Assembly: GCA_005884685.1 (NCBI GenBank)
Contig: VBAH01000032.1
Coordinates: 1 to 46,504, forward strand
Direction: 5' to 3'
Length of the DNA stretch: 46,504 nucleotides
Source: Alphaproteobacteria bacterium
GTDB lineage: Bacteria; Pseudomonadota; Alphaproteobacteria; Rhizobiales; Xanthobacteraceae
The notes below the pieces were generated by a model, which saw only the letters and a program-made list of their open reading frames with translations, had not been told where the DNA came from and did no database searches. Below, piece after piece: positions 17,545 to 29,210 of the stretch. A program made the position numbers and the translations under genes. The stretch's first letter is position 1. Each line of letters begins with the position of its first letter.

Positions 17545-18804
17545 ATGACTGCCCACGACCGTCATATCACACGATCCGCTCAGCCAATTCTATCCCCCGG
17601 CAAGTCTGCACGCAGGCTTGACCAACTCGACACTCAAAAGATCGCCCGCCGTCTCGTTGTATTCATGCCGCGCGCGAACGAAATCGACGCGCTTGTGGCT
17701 CACGTTCGCAAGGATCTGAGGCACGTCGCGTCAAGCGACGTGGTGCGGCGTGTAGTCTCTCACAATCCTGACAGCCTTTGGGCTATCGCTCGACGCGAGC
17801 GGTTCCAAGCCTCAACGCCATCCGCTGAAGGGCTGATGGCGTTCTTGATGCTTAATCGCGCCGGGATGCTTCGCCTGATCGAAGGCTCGTTTGATGCCTC
17901 AGATCCGGATCAATCTCTACTCGCCTCTCAATCTGAGAAGCCCGCCGGGATTTATCTTTGGGCTGTGCATGCGCGTGGAATTATTGCTGGGGGCATCCCT
18001 TTAGTAATGGAAAAAATTAGTACGCCGCTCTATCGAGATGTCCGCTTGTACTCGCGCGCGGTAACGTCTGAGGGTTTACGATTCTTCAATAGCACCGGCT
18101 TTTGCCCCGGCGCGACTTTCGAAGAAAAATTTGCTCCTGACCTTCACATGGCGGCGAGAACAAAAACGTTATCCGCTCGTCCTGCCCCGCAGCCCATCTA
18201 TGACGACTATAGAGGCCGCACCAACACCCGCGATCTTACTGTCACAGTCGCACGCTCGGTTGAAGATGTGATGCGCGTCATGACGATCCGCAGCGCGGTG
18301 TACATGGCCGAGCAGGAATGTCCCTACGACGAAGAATTCGACGGCAACGATTTCTCCGCAACACACCTCATTGGCTACGTCGGCAACGAGCCCGCTGCCT
18401 GTCTGCGCATCCGCTATTTTGCGGATTTCGTCAAAATGGAGCGCCTGGCCGTCAGGCGCGAGTTTCGGAAGACGCGCCTCGCCTTCAAGGTCGTGCGCGC
18501 GGGGATCGAGCTGTGCCGCGCCAAAGGCTACCGCAAGATTTACGGCCACTCACAAAAGCGGCTGTTGAATTTCTGGAGCCGCTTTGGCTTTCGGCCGTTC
18601 GAAGGCAGTCGCGAGTTTGTGTTCTCGGATTTCGACTATGTCGAAGTCTCGCTCGACATGACGCCCCATCCTGAGGCGATCTCGATTGGGGTCGACCCTT
18701 ACATCATGATCCGCCCAGAGGGTCGGTGGCACGTGCCGGGGATATTGGAACGGTCCGCGATTCGCCCGGTGACACGCCCCTCGGTCGCAAGGGCGCACGC
18801 CTAA
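17545..18804 (+). CDS. GNAT-family protein with an extra N-terminal domain
   Basis: The product is 419 residues. The C-terminal GNAT domain (about 232-355) shows RSAVYMAEQECPYDEEFDG, then MERLAVRREFRKTRLAFKVV for acetyl-CoA binding and NFWSRFGFRPF at the end, like ElaA/YjcF-type acyltransferases. The first half does not match a family I know, but residues 137-190 (IYLWAVHARGIIAGG ... GLRFFNSTGFCPG) look like a worn second GNAT. Base composition steps up at about 18190-18270, just where the domains join. The ATG at 17545 has a good ribosome site; the frame runs upstream to 17467 into the LysR. Substrate unknown. Confidence 0.75.
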   Translation: MTAHDRHITRSAQPILSPGKSARRLDQLDTQKIARRLVVFMPRANEIDALVAHVRKDLRHVASSDVVRRVVSHNPDSLWAIARRERFQASTPSAEGLMAFLMLNRAGMLRLIEGSFDASDPDQSLLASQSEKPAGIYLWAVHARGIIAGGIPLVMEKISTPLYRDVRLYSRAVTSEGLRFFNSTGFCPGATFEEKFAPDLHMAARTKTLSARPAPQPIYDDYRGRTNTRDLTVTVARSVEDVMRVMTIRSAVYMAEQECPYDEEFDGNDFSATHLIGYVGNEPAACLRIRYFADFVKMERLAVRREFRKTRLAFKVVRAGIELCRAKGYRKIYGHSQKRLLNFWSRFGFRPFEGSREFVFSDFDYVEVSLDMTPHPEAISIGVDPYIMIRPEGRWHVPGILERSAIRPVTRPSVARAHA

Positions 18805-18962
18805 ACCGAGCCATGCGGAGGACAATCAATGACACAACGCTGAAACTAATTACAACCAAAAAGACCCCGTTCCATATTCGGAACACCCCTATATCATAGT
18901 GTTCCTTTTATGGCTCGCCACCCCGGTCTAAATTTCCTTGAGCGACACGAAAGGCTCCCCGC

Positions 18963-19586
18963 ATGAGCTCCGTCATCGACCTGCGCGCCTACGTCAATCC
19001 GGGCGTGGTCCAGACTCTGGTGCTGGTCGATCTGCAACAGGAATACGTCGCCGCGCCGCGCGTGCTGGCGCTCGAGGAGACCAAGAGCGCGCTCGCGAAC
19101 TGCCGCGCCGCGCTTGCGCATGCGCGCGCGATGGGGCTGCCGGTCGCGTTCGCGCGTTGGATCGACCGCACGCCGCTGTTCAACAAGGCGAGCCGCTTCT
19201 CCCGCTGGATCGAGGGTTTCGAGCCCCACGGCGTCGACATGATCTTCGAGCGCAACCGGCCGTCCTGCTACGCCAGCGCGGATTTCGCCGAGGTGATGAG
19301 CGGCGGCGGCGGCAGCTTCGTGCTCGCGGGTTTCGCCGGCGAGGCCGCCTGCCTCGCGACCGCGATCGACGCGTTTCATCGTGGTCACACCGTCACATTC
19401 CTTGCCGATGCTTCGGCGAGCCACGCGCTCGACGACATCGCGGCAAACGACGTGCATCGCGTCGTGTCGAGCGTCGCGGGTCTCTACGGCGACGTGATCA
19501 CGACCCGCACATGGATCGCGCGGACATCACGCAAGGGCAGCTGGAGGGGGTTGGGAGATGGTAGCGAGCATGGACGAACGGCTTGA
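18963..19586 (+). CDS. isochorismatase-like cysteine hydrolase
   Basis: The product is 207 residues of the isochorismatase/nicotinamidase superfamily, which hydrolyses amides or vinyl ethers through an Asp-Lys-Cys triad. Asp23 (LVDLQQEY) and Cys130 (GEAACLATAID) are in place. The usual lysine, in a K-x-x-x-S-x-F context, is replaced by Arg97 in ERNRPSCY. That could change activity or mean a non-enzymatic role. The last 29 bases overlap the next gene's start, so the two are probably an operon. Substrate not predictable. Confidence 0.85.
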   Translation: MSSVIDLRAYVNPGVVQTLVLVDLQQEYVAAPRVLALEETKSALANCRAALAHARAMGLPVAFARWIDRTPLFNKASRFSRWIEGFEPHGVDMIFERNRPSCYASADFAEVMSGGGGSFVLAGFAGEAACLATAIDAFHRGHTVTFLADASASHALDDIAANDVHRVVSSVAGLYGDVITTRTWIARTSRKGSWRGLGDGSEHGRTA

Positions 19587-19881
19587 GCAGGCCGTCGCGA
19601 CACTGAACACGCTGATCGAGCAGATCGGCGGCTGCGGGCTCGACCAATCGGTGTTCTTTCTCCAGATGGCCAGACTGCAGCTCAAGCTCGACCTCAACGG
19701 CGTCACCGACCACGAGTTCGGTGCATTCTGCGATGCCGTTGAAAACGGTACGCTGGACTCCCCGACGCGCCTGCGTCCGGGGCAGCCGCGTGGCCGCCCT
19801 CCGCGCGGGCCGGGGCGGGTCCGGCCAGGCGCCGACGAGATCGCGTTGCGCCGCGTCGGCCGCCGGCGCGCGGGGCAGTAA
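19558..19881 (+). CDS. small protein of unknown function, with an Arg/Gly-rich tail
   Basis: The product is 107 residues and I do not recognise it. Residues 1-60 form likely helices (LEQAVATLNTLIEQIGG; QMARLQLKLDLNGVTDHEF), while the tail after 66 is almost only Arg, Gly and Pro and may be disordered or the result of a frameshift. GGGAG just before the ATG at 19558 supports that start. It overlaps the hydrolase gene by 29 bases. Confidence 0.55.
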   Translation: MVASMDERLEQAVATLNTLIEQIGGCGLDQSVFFLQMARLQLKLDLNGVTDHEFGAFCDAVENGTLDSPTRLRPGQPRGRPPRGPGRVRPGADEIALRRVGRRRAGQ

Positions 19882-19949
19882 CCGGTTCAGCCGGCCCGCA
19901 TTGACCGCGCTTGGCGGTGGCGACCAGCGTCCGTCCCCGGGATGGGGAT

Positions 19950-20570
19950 ATGCGCCGCACGCTGACGATCATCGCGTTTCCGCTCGCGGTGCTGGCCGTG
20001 TTCGGCCTGCTCTACGCGATCTGGCTCGCGCTCGACCTGCCGCCGGAAGAAACCATCATTGCGGCGGCCAGGAGTTCTCTCGATCGCTACGGTCTCGTTA
20101 TTGTTTTCATCTGCGCCTATCTCGAAGCGCTCCTGCTCATCGGCTGGTATTTCCCCGGCACGCTGGTGATCATCTTCGCGTTGATCGTGGCGACGGCCGA
20201 GCCCGTGCGCTATGCCGAAACCGCCGCGCTCGGCGGCCTCGGCCTCTATTGCGGCCAGGTGACGAATTTCGTTGCCGGCAAATACGGCTGGTATCGGCTG
20301 CTGCTTGCTTTTGGGCTCCGCGCGCCGCTCGAGCGGGCCAAGCGGCGGCTCGAGAAGTACGGCCTGAGCGCGATCTTCACCACCTAATGGCAAGCCAATC
20401 TTGCCTCCTGCATCTCGACCGCAGCCGGCATCCTGCAATTTCCGGCGCGGCGCTTCGTCGTGCTGGCGTTCATTGCGCAGACACTATGGTTCGTGTTCTG
20501 GGCGGCGCTGATTTTTCTGCTCGGATCCGCCGCGCTCTCGCTCGCGGCTGTCCCCGTGCAGGCGCGGACG
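19950..20570 (+). pseudogene. DedA/SNARE-associated membrane protein, broken by an in-frame TAA
   Basis: The first 145 codons from the ATG at 19950 encode a DedA-like protein: N-terminal hydrophobic helix, then LIGWYFPGTLVIIFAL, GLYCGQVTNFVAGKYGWY and RAKRRLEKYGLSAIFTT. A TAA at 20385-20387 ends it, but the same frame goes on with WQANLASCISTAAGILQFPA and LAFIAQTLWFVFWAALIF, the usual family sequence after that point (normally I-F-T-x-Y-W-Q-A-N). One base change in a Tyr codon would explain the stop. The frame then stays open to 20714, overlapping yifB, so the true end is unclear. The truncated product lacks the last helices and is unlikely to work, unless the stop is a sequencing error. Confidence 0.75.
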
Positions 20571-20587
20571 GGAATGCGCGGCAAAAT

Positions 20588-22126
20588 TCAAGCCGCCCGC
20601 CTGACCTCATCCGCCAGCGCGCGATACGACAGCGCCTCGGCGAGATGCACGCGGCCGATCTTGTCCGCGCCGTCGAGGTCGGCGAGCGTGCGCGCGACGC
20701 GCAGCACGCGGTGATAGCCGCGTGCCGAAAGCCGCATCGCGTCGGCGGCATCGCGGATCAGCGCCGTGCCGGCATTGTCGAGCCTGGCCACCTCTTCGAG
20801 GACAGGCCCGCTCACCTGCGCATTGGTGCGGATGCCCTCAAGACCGAGCCCCGCATAGCGCTCCGCCTGCGCCATCCGGGCACTTGCCACACGCGCCGCG
20901 ACCTCGCGGCTGCCCTCCGCGGGCGGCGGCAGGATCAGGTCGGCGGCGGTTACGGCCGGCACCTCGATGTGCAGGTCGATGCGGTCGATCAGCGGACCGG
21001 AGAGTCGTCCCTGGTAATCGGCGGCGCAGCGCGTGTTCTGCCCGCGCCGGCACGAAAAACCGGGGTCGTTTGCACGCCCGCAGCGGCACGGATTCATCGC
21101 CGCGACCAGCATGAAGCGCGCCGGATAGGTGACGCGATAGTTGGCCCGCACGATGGTGACGTCGCCCGATTCCAGCGGCTGGCGCAGCGAGTCGAGCACC
21201 GCCGGCTGGAATTCGGGAAACTCGTCGAGGAACAGCACGCCGTGATGCGCGAGCGAAATCTCGCCGGGCTTGGCGCGCAATCCGCCGCCGACCAGTGCCG
21301 GCATGCTGGCGGAATGATGTGGGCTGCGGAACGGCCGGCGGTTGGTCAGCGCGCCCTCGGCGATCTCGCCCGCGACCGAGGCGACCATCGACACTTCGAG
21401 CAGTTCGCCCGGCGACAGCGGCGGGAGGATCGAGGGCAGCCGTGCCGCGAGCATCGACTTGCCGGCGCCGGGTGGGCCGACCATCAACAGATTGTGCCCG
21501 CCGGCGGCCGCGATCTCCAACGCGCGCTTGGCACTCTCTTGTCCCTTGATGTCCTTCAGGTCGAGCGGCGTGCCCTCGATCTCGCGGATCTTCGGGCGGG
21601 GCCGCATGAGCACCTGCGTGCCGCGGAAATGGTTGGCCAACTGAATCAGCGAGGCGGCCGCGATGATCTCCATGTCGGGGCTCGCCCAAGCGGCTTCCGG
21701 CCCGCACGCATGGGGGCAGATCAGCCCCTCGCGGCGCGCGTTGGCGCCGATCGCGGCAGGCAGCACCCCCGCGACCGGCGCGATCGAGCCATCGAGGCCG
21801 AGTTCGCCGAGCACCGTGAAGCCCGCGACGGCATCGGGCGGAATCGCGCCGATTGCCGCCATCAGACCCAACGCAATGGGAAGATCGTAATGGCTGCCTT
21901 CCTTCGGCAGGTCGGCCGGCGCCATGTTGACGGTGATACGGCGCGCGGGCAGCGCCAGGCCGGAGGCGATCAGCGCGGCGCGCACCCGCTCGCGCGCCTC
22001 GGATACCGCCTTGTCGGGCAGGCCAACCACGTTGAAGGCCGGCAGCCCGGGCGCGACCTGCACCTGCACGTCGACGGCACGCGCCTCGATCCCCTCGAAC
22101 GCCACGGTCGATACGCGCTGAACCAT
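20588..22126 (-). CDS. YifB/ComM-type Mg-chelatase-like AAA ATPase
   Basis: The product is 512 residues. An N-terminal Lon-like/ChlI domain starts MVQRVSTVAFEGIEARAVDV; the AAA domain has Walker A GPPGAGKSM and Walker B HHGVLFLDEFPEF, then a C-terminal ATPase lid with the Cys cluster NPCRCG. ComM family members act as hexameric helicases that help branch migration during natural transformation; the role here may be similar. I chose the ATG at 22126, which gives the standard N terminus; the frame runs on to 22441 only as low-complexity sequence. The 3' end converges with the decayed DedA gene. Confidence 0.93.
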   Translation of the reverse strand: MVQRVSTVAFEGIEARAVDVQVQVAPGLPAFNVVGLPDKAVSEARERVRAALIASGLALPARRITVNMAPADLPKEGSHYDLPIALGLMAAIGAIPPDAVAGFTVLGELGLDGSIAPVAGVLPAAIGANARREGLICPHACGPEAAWASPDMEIIAAASLIQLANHFRGTQVLMRPRPKIREIEGTPLDLKDIKGQESAKRALEIAAAGGHNLLMVGPPGAGKSMLAARLPSILPPLSPGELLEVSMVASVAGEIAEGALTNRRPFRSPHHSASMPALVGGGLRAKPGEISLAHHGVLFLDEFPEFQPAVLDSLRQPLESGDVTIVRANYRVTYPARFMLVAAMNPCRCGRANDPGFSCRRGQNTRCAADYQGRLSGPLIDRIDLHIEVPAVTAADLILPPPAEGSREVAARVASARMAQAERYAGLGLEGIRTNAQVSGPVLEEVARLDNAGTALIRDAADAMRLSARGYHRVLRVARTLADLDGADKIGRVHLAEALSYRALADEVRRAA

Positions 22127-22242
22127 GCCGATGCCTCTCACATGACCCAAGGTAGCCAAAGTTGCACGCGGTTGCAAGAACATTTGCAGAACAAACGGAA
22201 CTGAGCTAGCGTGCGGGGGATTCAGTCTTCGGAGGACCGGAC

Positions 22243-22434
22243 ATGATTGATCTTCGTGCGGTGCAGGCCGAGTTGACTCATGCGCGGGCTGCGCGCGTGG
22301 CCCTTGAGGCGGCCGAGTGTGAAATCGAAGCGCTGGTGCAGGACATGCAGAGCCCGGCCTGGCCGCGTGTCGCGCTGGTTGATGCGCTGCTCGACGAAAC
22401 CTACGATCCGCACCTGTTCCAACGGCGAAACTGA
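22243..22434 (+). CDS. small protein of unknown function (63 residues)
   Basis: The product is mostly helical, starting MIDLRAVQAELTHARAARVA and ending DETYDPHLFQRRN. GGAGG lies about nine bases before the ATG. It precedes the DUF5996 gene by 31 bases and diverges from yifB, so it may be the first gene of a two-gene operon. I do not recognise the family. Confidence 0.55.
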   Translation: MIDLRAVQAELTHARAARVALEAAECEIEALVQDMQSPAWPRVALVDALLDETYDPHLFQRRN

Positions 22435-22464
22435 GCGCCATATCAGGGCGGGGAGTCTCGCCCG

Positions 22465-23382
22465 ATGACCACGACCGACAATGTTTGGCCGACCCTCGCC
22501 TACGCGGAATGGGCCGACACCTGCAATACGCTGCATCTGTGGACCCAGGTCGTCGGCAAGGTGAAGCTGGCGCTCGCGCCGCTGGTGAATCACTGGTGGG
22601 GCGTCGTGCTGCTGGTCAGCGCACGCGGCCTCACCACCGGTGCCATGCCTTACCGTGATCGCGCCTTGCAGATCGATTTCGATTTCTGCGCTCATGAACT
22701 GATCTTTCGCACGAGCGATTCCCGCGAGCAGCGCATCGCGCTTCGCCCGATGACGACCGCGGATTTCTATACCGCCGTGATGGCGGCATTGCGCGCGCTG
22801 GAAGTCGATGTGCGCATCTGGACCATGCCGGGGGAAATCGAAGGCGCAATTCCCTTCGAGCAGGATCGCATTCACGCAAGCTATGACGGCGCCGCCGTGC
22901 AAACATTCTGGCGCCAGCTGGTGCAGGCGGATCGCGTCTTCAACATTTTCCGCGCACGCTATCTCGGCAAAGTGAGCCCGGTGCATTTCTTTTGGGGCTC
23001 ATTCGACCTTGCGGTCACGCGCTTCTCCGGGCGGGCGGCGCCGCCGCTGCAGGGCAGCAAGACGCCGAACGTCGCGCCGTGGGTGATGCAGGAAGCCTAC
23101 AGCCACGAATGCGCGAGCCTCGGCTTCTGGCCGGGCAATGGCGGCTACGGCCGCGCGGCGTTTTACGCCTACGCCTACCCTGAGCCCGACGGCTTCGGCG
23201 CCGCGAAGGTCGCGCCGCCGGGCGCCGGCTACAACGCGGACGTCGGGCAATTTCTCATCGATTACGACGCGGTGCGCACGGCGGCTGCGCCCGACGCCGC
23301 GCTGCTGGCGTTCGCGCAAAGCACCTACGAGGCGGCGGCCATCCGCGGCAACTGGGACAGGAAAGCGCTGGAGCGGCAATGA
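22465..23382 (+). CDS. DUF5996 family protein
   Basis: The product is 305 residues. TLHLWTQVVGKVKLALAP, NHWWGV, ARGLTTGAMPY, FDFCAHELIF and GKVSPVHFFWGSFDLAVTR follow the DUF5996 pattern throughout. The family is soluble, widespread and of unknown function. Here the start follows a small gene after 31 bases and the stop lies 17 bases before the convergent ccmG end. Confidence 0.88.
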   Translation: MTTTDNVWPTLAYAEWADTCNTLHLWTQVVGKVKLALAPLVNHWWGVVLLVSARGLTTGAMPYRDRALQIDFDFCAHELIFRTSDSREQRIALRPMTTADFYTAVMAALRALEVDVRIWTMPGEIEGAIPFEQDRIHASYDGAAVQTFWRQLVQADRVFNIFRARYLGKVSPVHFFWGSFDLAVTRFSGRAAPPLQGSKTPNVAPWVMQEAYSHECASLGFWPGNGGYGRAAFYAYAYPEPDGFGAAKVAPPGAGYNADVGQFLIDYDAVRTAAAPDAALLAFAQSTYEAAAIRGNWDRKALERQ

Positions 23383-23399
23383 TGCGGGCGGCGGCGCCA

Positions 23400-23996
23400 T
23401 TACGGCTGCGCCGCAAGCGCCTTCTCGATTTCCGGCTTGAGCACGCGCTCGAGGTTGGCTTCCGTGATCGGCCCGACCAGCTTGTAGGCGATCTTGCCGT
23501 CGCGTCCGACCAGGAAGGTTTCCGGCACACCGTACACGCCCCATTCCATCGAAGCGCGGCCGTTGCCGTCGGCGCCCGCCGCCGCAAACGGATTGCCGTG
23601 GCGGCCGAGGAAGCGGCGCGCGTTATCGGGCTGGTCCTTGTAGTTGATGCCGATGAGCCGGATGCGGGTGTCCTCGGCCAGCGTGTTCAGCAGCGGGGCC
23701 TCGTCGTGGCAGGGAATGCACCACGATGCCCAGACATTCACCAAGGTCACCGCGCCCTTGAAATCGGCGGCAGCAATTCCAGCCAGCGGCTTGCCGTCGC
23801 GCGCGAGCAGGCCGGGCACCGGCGGCATGTTGGTCTCGGGCGCCGGATGTCCGATCAGCGCGGAGGGAATGCGCGCGGGGTCGCCGGAGCCGAGCCGGAA
23901 GAAAAATAGCGCCGCAAGTGCGAGAAATACCGCGAGCGGCAGGACGACCAGCAGCCGGCGGCGCGCGGGCTTTTCGTCCGAGGCGGTCGCGCTCAT
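23400..23996 (-). CDS. ccmG: CcmG/DsbE thiol:disulfide oxidoreductase for cytochrome c
   Basis: CcmG keeps apocytochrome c or its chaperone reduced in the periplasm before heme attachment. The product is 198 residues: a short cytoplasmic start, one anchor helix at about 14-34, and a thioredoxin fold with CIPC (Cys93, Cys96) in WASWCIPCHDEAP and the family segment GVYGVPETFLV with the cis-Pro. The start overlaps the ccmD stop as ATGA. The track is open to 24173 upstream but that part is another gene. Confidence 0.95.
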   Translation of the reverse strand: MSATASDEKPARRRLLVVLPLAVFLALAALFFFRLGSGDPARIPSALIGHPAPETNMPPVPGLLARDGKPLAGIAAADFKGAVTLVNVWASWCIPCHDEAPLLNTLAEDTRIRLIGINYKDQPDNARRFLGRHGNPFAAAGADGNGRASMEWGVYGVPETFLVGRDGKIAYKLVGPITEANLERVLKPEIEKALAAQP

Positions 23997-24166
23997 GCGG
24001 CCTCCGATTTCTGCGAGCGGCGCGTCACGCCGCGCTGCTCGAGATCGGCGAGCACGCGCTGCTGTGCGTCGTAATCGGCGATCACCCAGGCGATCAGTCC
24101 GAGCACGACGACCGCTGCCATCACGTAGGCGGCGATGATGAATGCGGCGTGCGGCCCGAGATCCAT
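23993..24166 (-). CDS. ccmD: CcmD, small heme exporter subunit
   Basis: The product is 57 residues with one transmembrane helix (AAFIIAAYVMAAVVVLGLIA) and a basic, helical cytoplasmic tail. CcmD stabilises CcmE and releases holo-CcmE from the CcmABC complex. The start overlaps the ccmC stop by one base and the end overlaps ccmG by four, so it is inside a tightly coupled operon. Confidence 0.9.
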   Translation of the reverse strand: MDLGPHAAFIIAAYVMAAVVVLGLIAWVIADYDAQQRVLADLEQRGVTRRSQKSEAA

Positions 24167-24903
24167 CACGCACCTTGCGCCGCGTGCGCCTGCATCAGCC
24201 ACATCGATCGCACGCGCCGGCGCAGGATCTCGTTGCGCATGGCCGCGAGATGCAGCGTGACGAACAGCAGCACAAACGCGATCGCCATCACCAGCAGCGG
24301 CGTGAGGATCGCCGGATGGATCGCAGGTCCGCCGGCGCGCAGGACCGAAGCCGGTTGATGCAAGGTGTTCCACCAGTCGACCGAGAACTTGATGACCGGC
24401 AGGTTGACGGCGCCGACCAGCGTGAGGATCGCGGCGGCGCGTCCGGCGCGCGAGGGATCGTCCACCGTGCGCCACAGCGCGATCACGCCGAGATACATCA
24501 GCAACAGCACCAGCACGGACGTCAGCCGCGCGTCCCACACCCAGTAGGTGCCCCACATCGGGCGGCCCCACAGCGAGCCGGTGACGAGCGCGAGAAACGT
24601 GAACGCAGCGCCGAGCGGTGCGGCGCTTTTCGCCGCCACATCCGCGAGCGGATGGCGCCACACCAGCGTGCCGATGCTCGCGATGCTCATCACCGTCCAC
24701 ACGCCCATCGCGAGCCACGCGTTGGGCACGTGGATGAACATGATCTTCACCGTCGCGCCCTGCTGGTAATCGTCGGGCGTGGTGAACCAGACGAGATAGA
24801 GGCCAGCCGCAAACGCGAGCGCCGTTGCGGCCGCAAGCCACGGCAGCACACGCGCGGCGAGCGCGAGGAAGCGCGTCGGGTTGGCAAGGTCGATCAGCGC
24901 CAT
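24166..24903 (-). CDS. ccmC: CcmC, heme exporter membrane protein
   Basis: CcmC presents heme to CcmE at the outer face of the inner membrane. The product is 245 residues with six predicted helices and the tryptophan-rich heme-handling motif WGTYWVWDARLT between helices, plus conserved His residues (FIHVPNAW; WWNTLHQPASVL). The ATG at 24903 is used instead of the open frame to 24939. Between it and ccmB is an 88-base gap. Confidence 0.96.
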   Translation of the reverse strand: MALIDLANPTRFLALAARVLPWLAAATALAFAAGLYLVWFTTPDDYQQGATVKIMFIHVPNAWLAMGVWTVMSIASIGTLVWRHPLADVAAKSAAPLGAAFTFLALVTGSLWGRPMWGTYWVWDARLTSVLVLLLMYLGVIALWRTVDDPSRAGRAAAILTLVGAVNLPVIKFSVDWWNTLHQPASVLRAGGPAIHPAILTPLLVMAIAFVLLFVTLHLAAMRNEILRRRVRSMWLMQAHAAQGA

Positions 24904-24991
24904 GGGCGGTTCTCTAGTAGGCCTGCGGAGCGGCCGCAATGCAGCGGCATGCCGCGATGTTCAACATCGTGCGGGCGGGCCGGCATTGATC

Positions 24992-25660
24992 TTACTCAAG
25001 TCCGTGCCGCAACGCCGCCGCGGCGGCGAATGGCCCGAGCACCAGGCTCCCGAGCGAGAGCGCGCAGAGAATCAGGAACGGCGCACCGAAGCTCATCGGG
25101 CCCGCAACCGCGGCGTTCGAGGCGGCAACCCCGAAGATCAGCACCGGCACCGTCAGCGGCAGCACCAGCACCGGCAGCAGCAGCCCGCCCCGCCGCAGCG
25201 CGACCGACAGGGCCGCGCCGATGAGGCCGATGCAGGTCAGAGCCGGCGTGCCGGCGAGCAAAGTCAGCGCGACGGCGCCGATGGCCAGAGGCTCGAGATT
25301 GAGAAACAGGCCGAGCAGGGGTGTCGCGACCACCAGCGGCAGGCAACTGGCGACCCAGTGCGCAACCGCCTTGGCCAGCACGGCGAGTTCCAGTGGCGTC
25401 CCGCCCATCAGGATGAGATCGAGCGAGCCATCCTCGTGATCGGCCGCGAGCAGCCGGTCGAGCGTGAGCAATGAGGCGAGGAGGGCGCCGAGCCACAGAA
25501 TCGCCGGCCCGATCCGCCGCAACTGTGCCAGATCCGGCCCGACCGCGAACGGCACCAGAGTGACGACGATCAGGAAGAACAGCACGCCCATCAGCGCACC
25601 ACCGCCGACCCGCACGGCGAGCCGCATATCGCGGAGGAGGAGCGCGGAGAGGGCGGTCAT
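24992..25660 (-). CDS. ccmB: CcmB, heme exporter permease subunit
   Basis: CcmB forms the membrane part of the CcmAB ABC unit needed to release holo-CcmE. The product is 222 residues with six hydrophobic helices and the loop [17 protein letters not shown] that contacts CcmA. The start overlaps the ccmA stop as ATGA. Confidence 0.95.
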   Translation of the reverse strand: MTALSALLLRDMRLAVRVGGGALMGVLFFLIVVTLVPFAVGPDLAQLRRIGPAILWLGALLASLLTLDRLLAADHEDGSLDLILMGGTPLELAVLAKAVAHWVASCLPLVVATPLLGLFLNLEPLAIGAVALTLLAGTPALTCIGLIGAALSVALRRGGLLLPVLVLPLTVPVLIFGVAASNAAVAGPMSFGAPFLILCALSLGSLVLGPFAAAAALRHGLE

Positions 25661-26262
25661 GCGGCGCCTCCCAGCCGCAGCTCGCCTGCGTCGATTCCCA
25701 GCGGACCATGCGTCGCCGCGATGAGCATCCCGCCGGTGGCCAGATGCTCACGCATGAGGTCCGCAAGCCGCCCCTGGCCGCCGGCATCCAGCGCGGATGT
25801 TGGCTCGTCGAGGAGCCAGATCGGGCGCGGTACGGCGATCAGGCGGGCGAGCGAGAGGCGCCGCCGCTGACCGGCTGACAGGTAGGCTGCGGGCAGGTCG
25901 GCCAGCCCGCCGAGCCCCGTGGCGGCCAAGGGCTCGTCCAGCGCGGCCGTCTGCTCGCCCAGATAGCGTGTCCAGAACCGAAGGTTTTCGGCGACCGTCA
26001 GGGACGGTTTGAGAGCGTCCAGGTGTCCCAAATAATGCGCCTGCTCCGGAACGGAGCGCTCCGCGTCGCCGCCCTGAAGCTCAATCCACCCCGCCGATGG
26101 TCGCAGCAATCCCGCAATCAGCCGCAACAGCGACGATTTGCCGGAACCGTTCGGGCCGACCAGAGCCAATGCGCCTCCCGAAGCCAACTCCAAGTTGATA
26201 CTATTGAATACGCTACGCAGGCCGCGAACACAGCCGAGCTCGCGCGCGAAAAGCCGCATCAT
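25657..26262 (-). CDS. ccmA: CcmA, heme exporter ATPase subunit
   Basis: The product is about 200 residues: Walker [10 protein letters not shown], signature [14 protein letters not shown] and Walker [14 protein letters not shown], with the usual H-loop ATHGPLG. It powers the CcmABCD complex. ATG codons at 26262 and 26259 are equally possible; a TTG at 26265 precedes them. It is the first gene of the ccmABCDG operon and diverges from acnA. CcmE, CcmF and CcmH are not in this window. Confidence 0.95.
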   Translation of the reverse strand: MMRLFARELGCVRGLRSVFNSINLELASGGALALVGPNGSGKSSLLRLIAGLLRPSAGWIELQGGDAERSVPEQAHYLGHLDALKPSLTVAENLRFWTRYLGEQTAALDEPLAATGLGGLADLPAAYLSAGQRRRLSLARLIAVPRPIWLLDEPTSALDAGGQGRLADLMREHLATGGMLIAATHGPLGIDAGELRLGGAA

Positions 26263-26498
26263 CAAGCGGTGCCTCGGGGACGGAGTGCGCCGGCCCCCCG
26301 TTCGGTCCGATAAAATGTGCGAATCGCATAGCTTCCGGGCCGTTCCATCTGTAGCAACCCAGCCGAAAAGCTCTTATAAGCCGGTATGTTGCGTGGGGCG
26401 GTAGACATCATCGCGGGCCGGCCCATCGCTGGAAGGACGAGCTTTCGCGGGGCGTGTTCTGCGCCACCGGCTGGTCCGATGGGATGGAAAAGGCGGCC
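26263..26498. promoter_or_regulatory. divergent intergenic region, ccmA and acnA
   Basis: The 236 bases between the ccm operon and aconitase are lower in GC than the genes around them (for example CTCTTATAAGCCGGTATG) and must hold both promoters. No repeat copy and no convincing small gene were seen in it; a plus frame at 26138-26404 overlaps ccmA and lacks protein-like sequence. Confidence 0.5.

Positions 26499-29210
<2,712 letters not shown>

Noticed and set aside
19721-22204. 827-codon open frame on the plus strand
   Set aside because: It runs antisense to yifB and through the DedA gene in another frame, and its sequence is Arg/His-rich without motifs; it is a GC-rich shadow.
23993-24841. 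282-codon minus frame over ccmC
   Set aside because: Only its last 57 codons, ccmD, are real; the rest is out of frame with ccmC.
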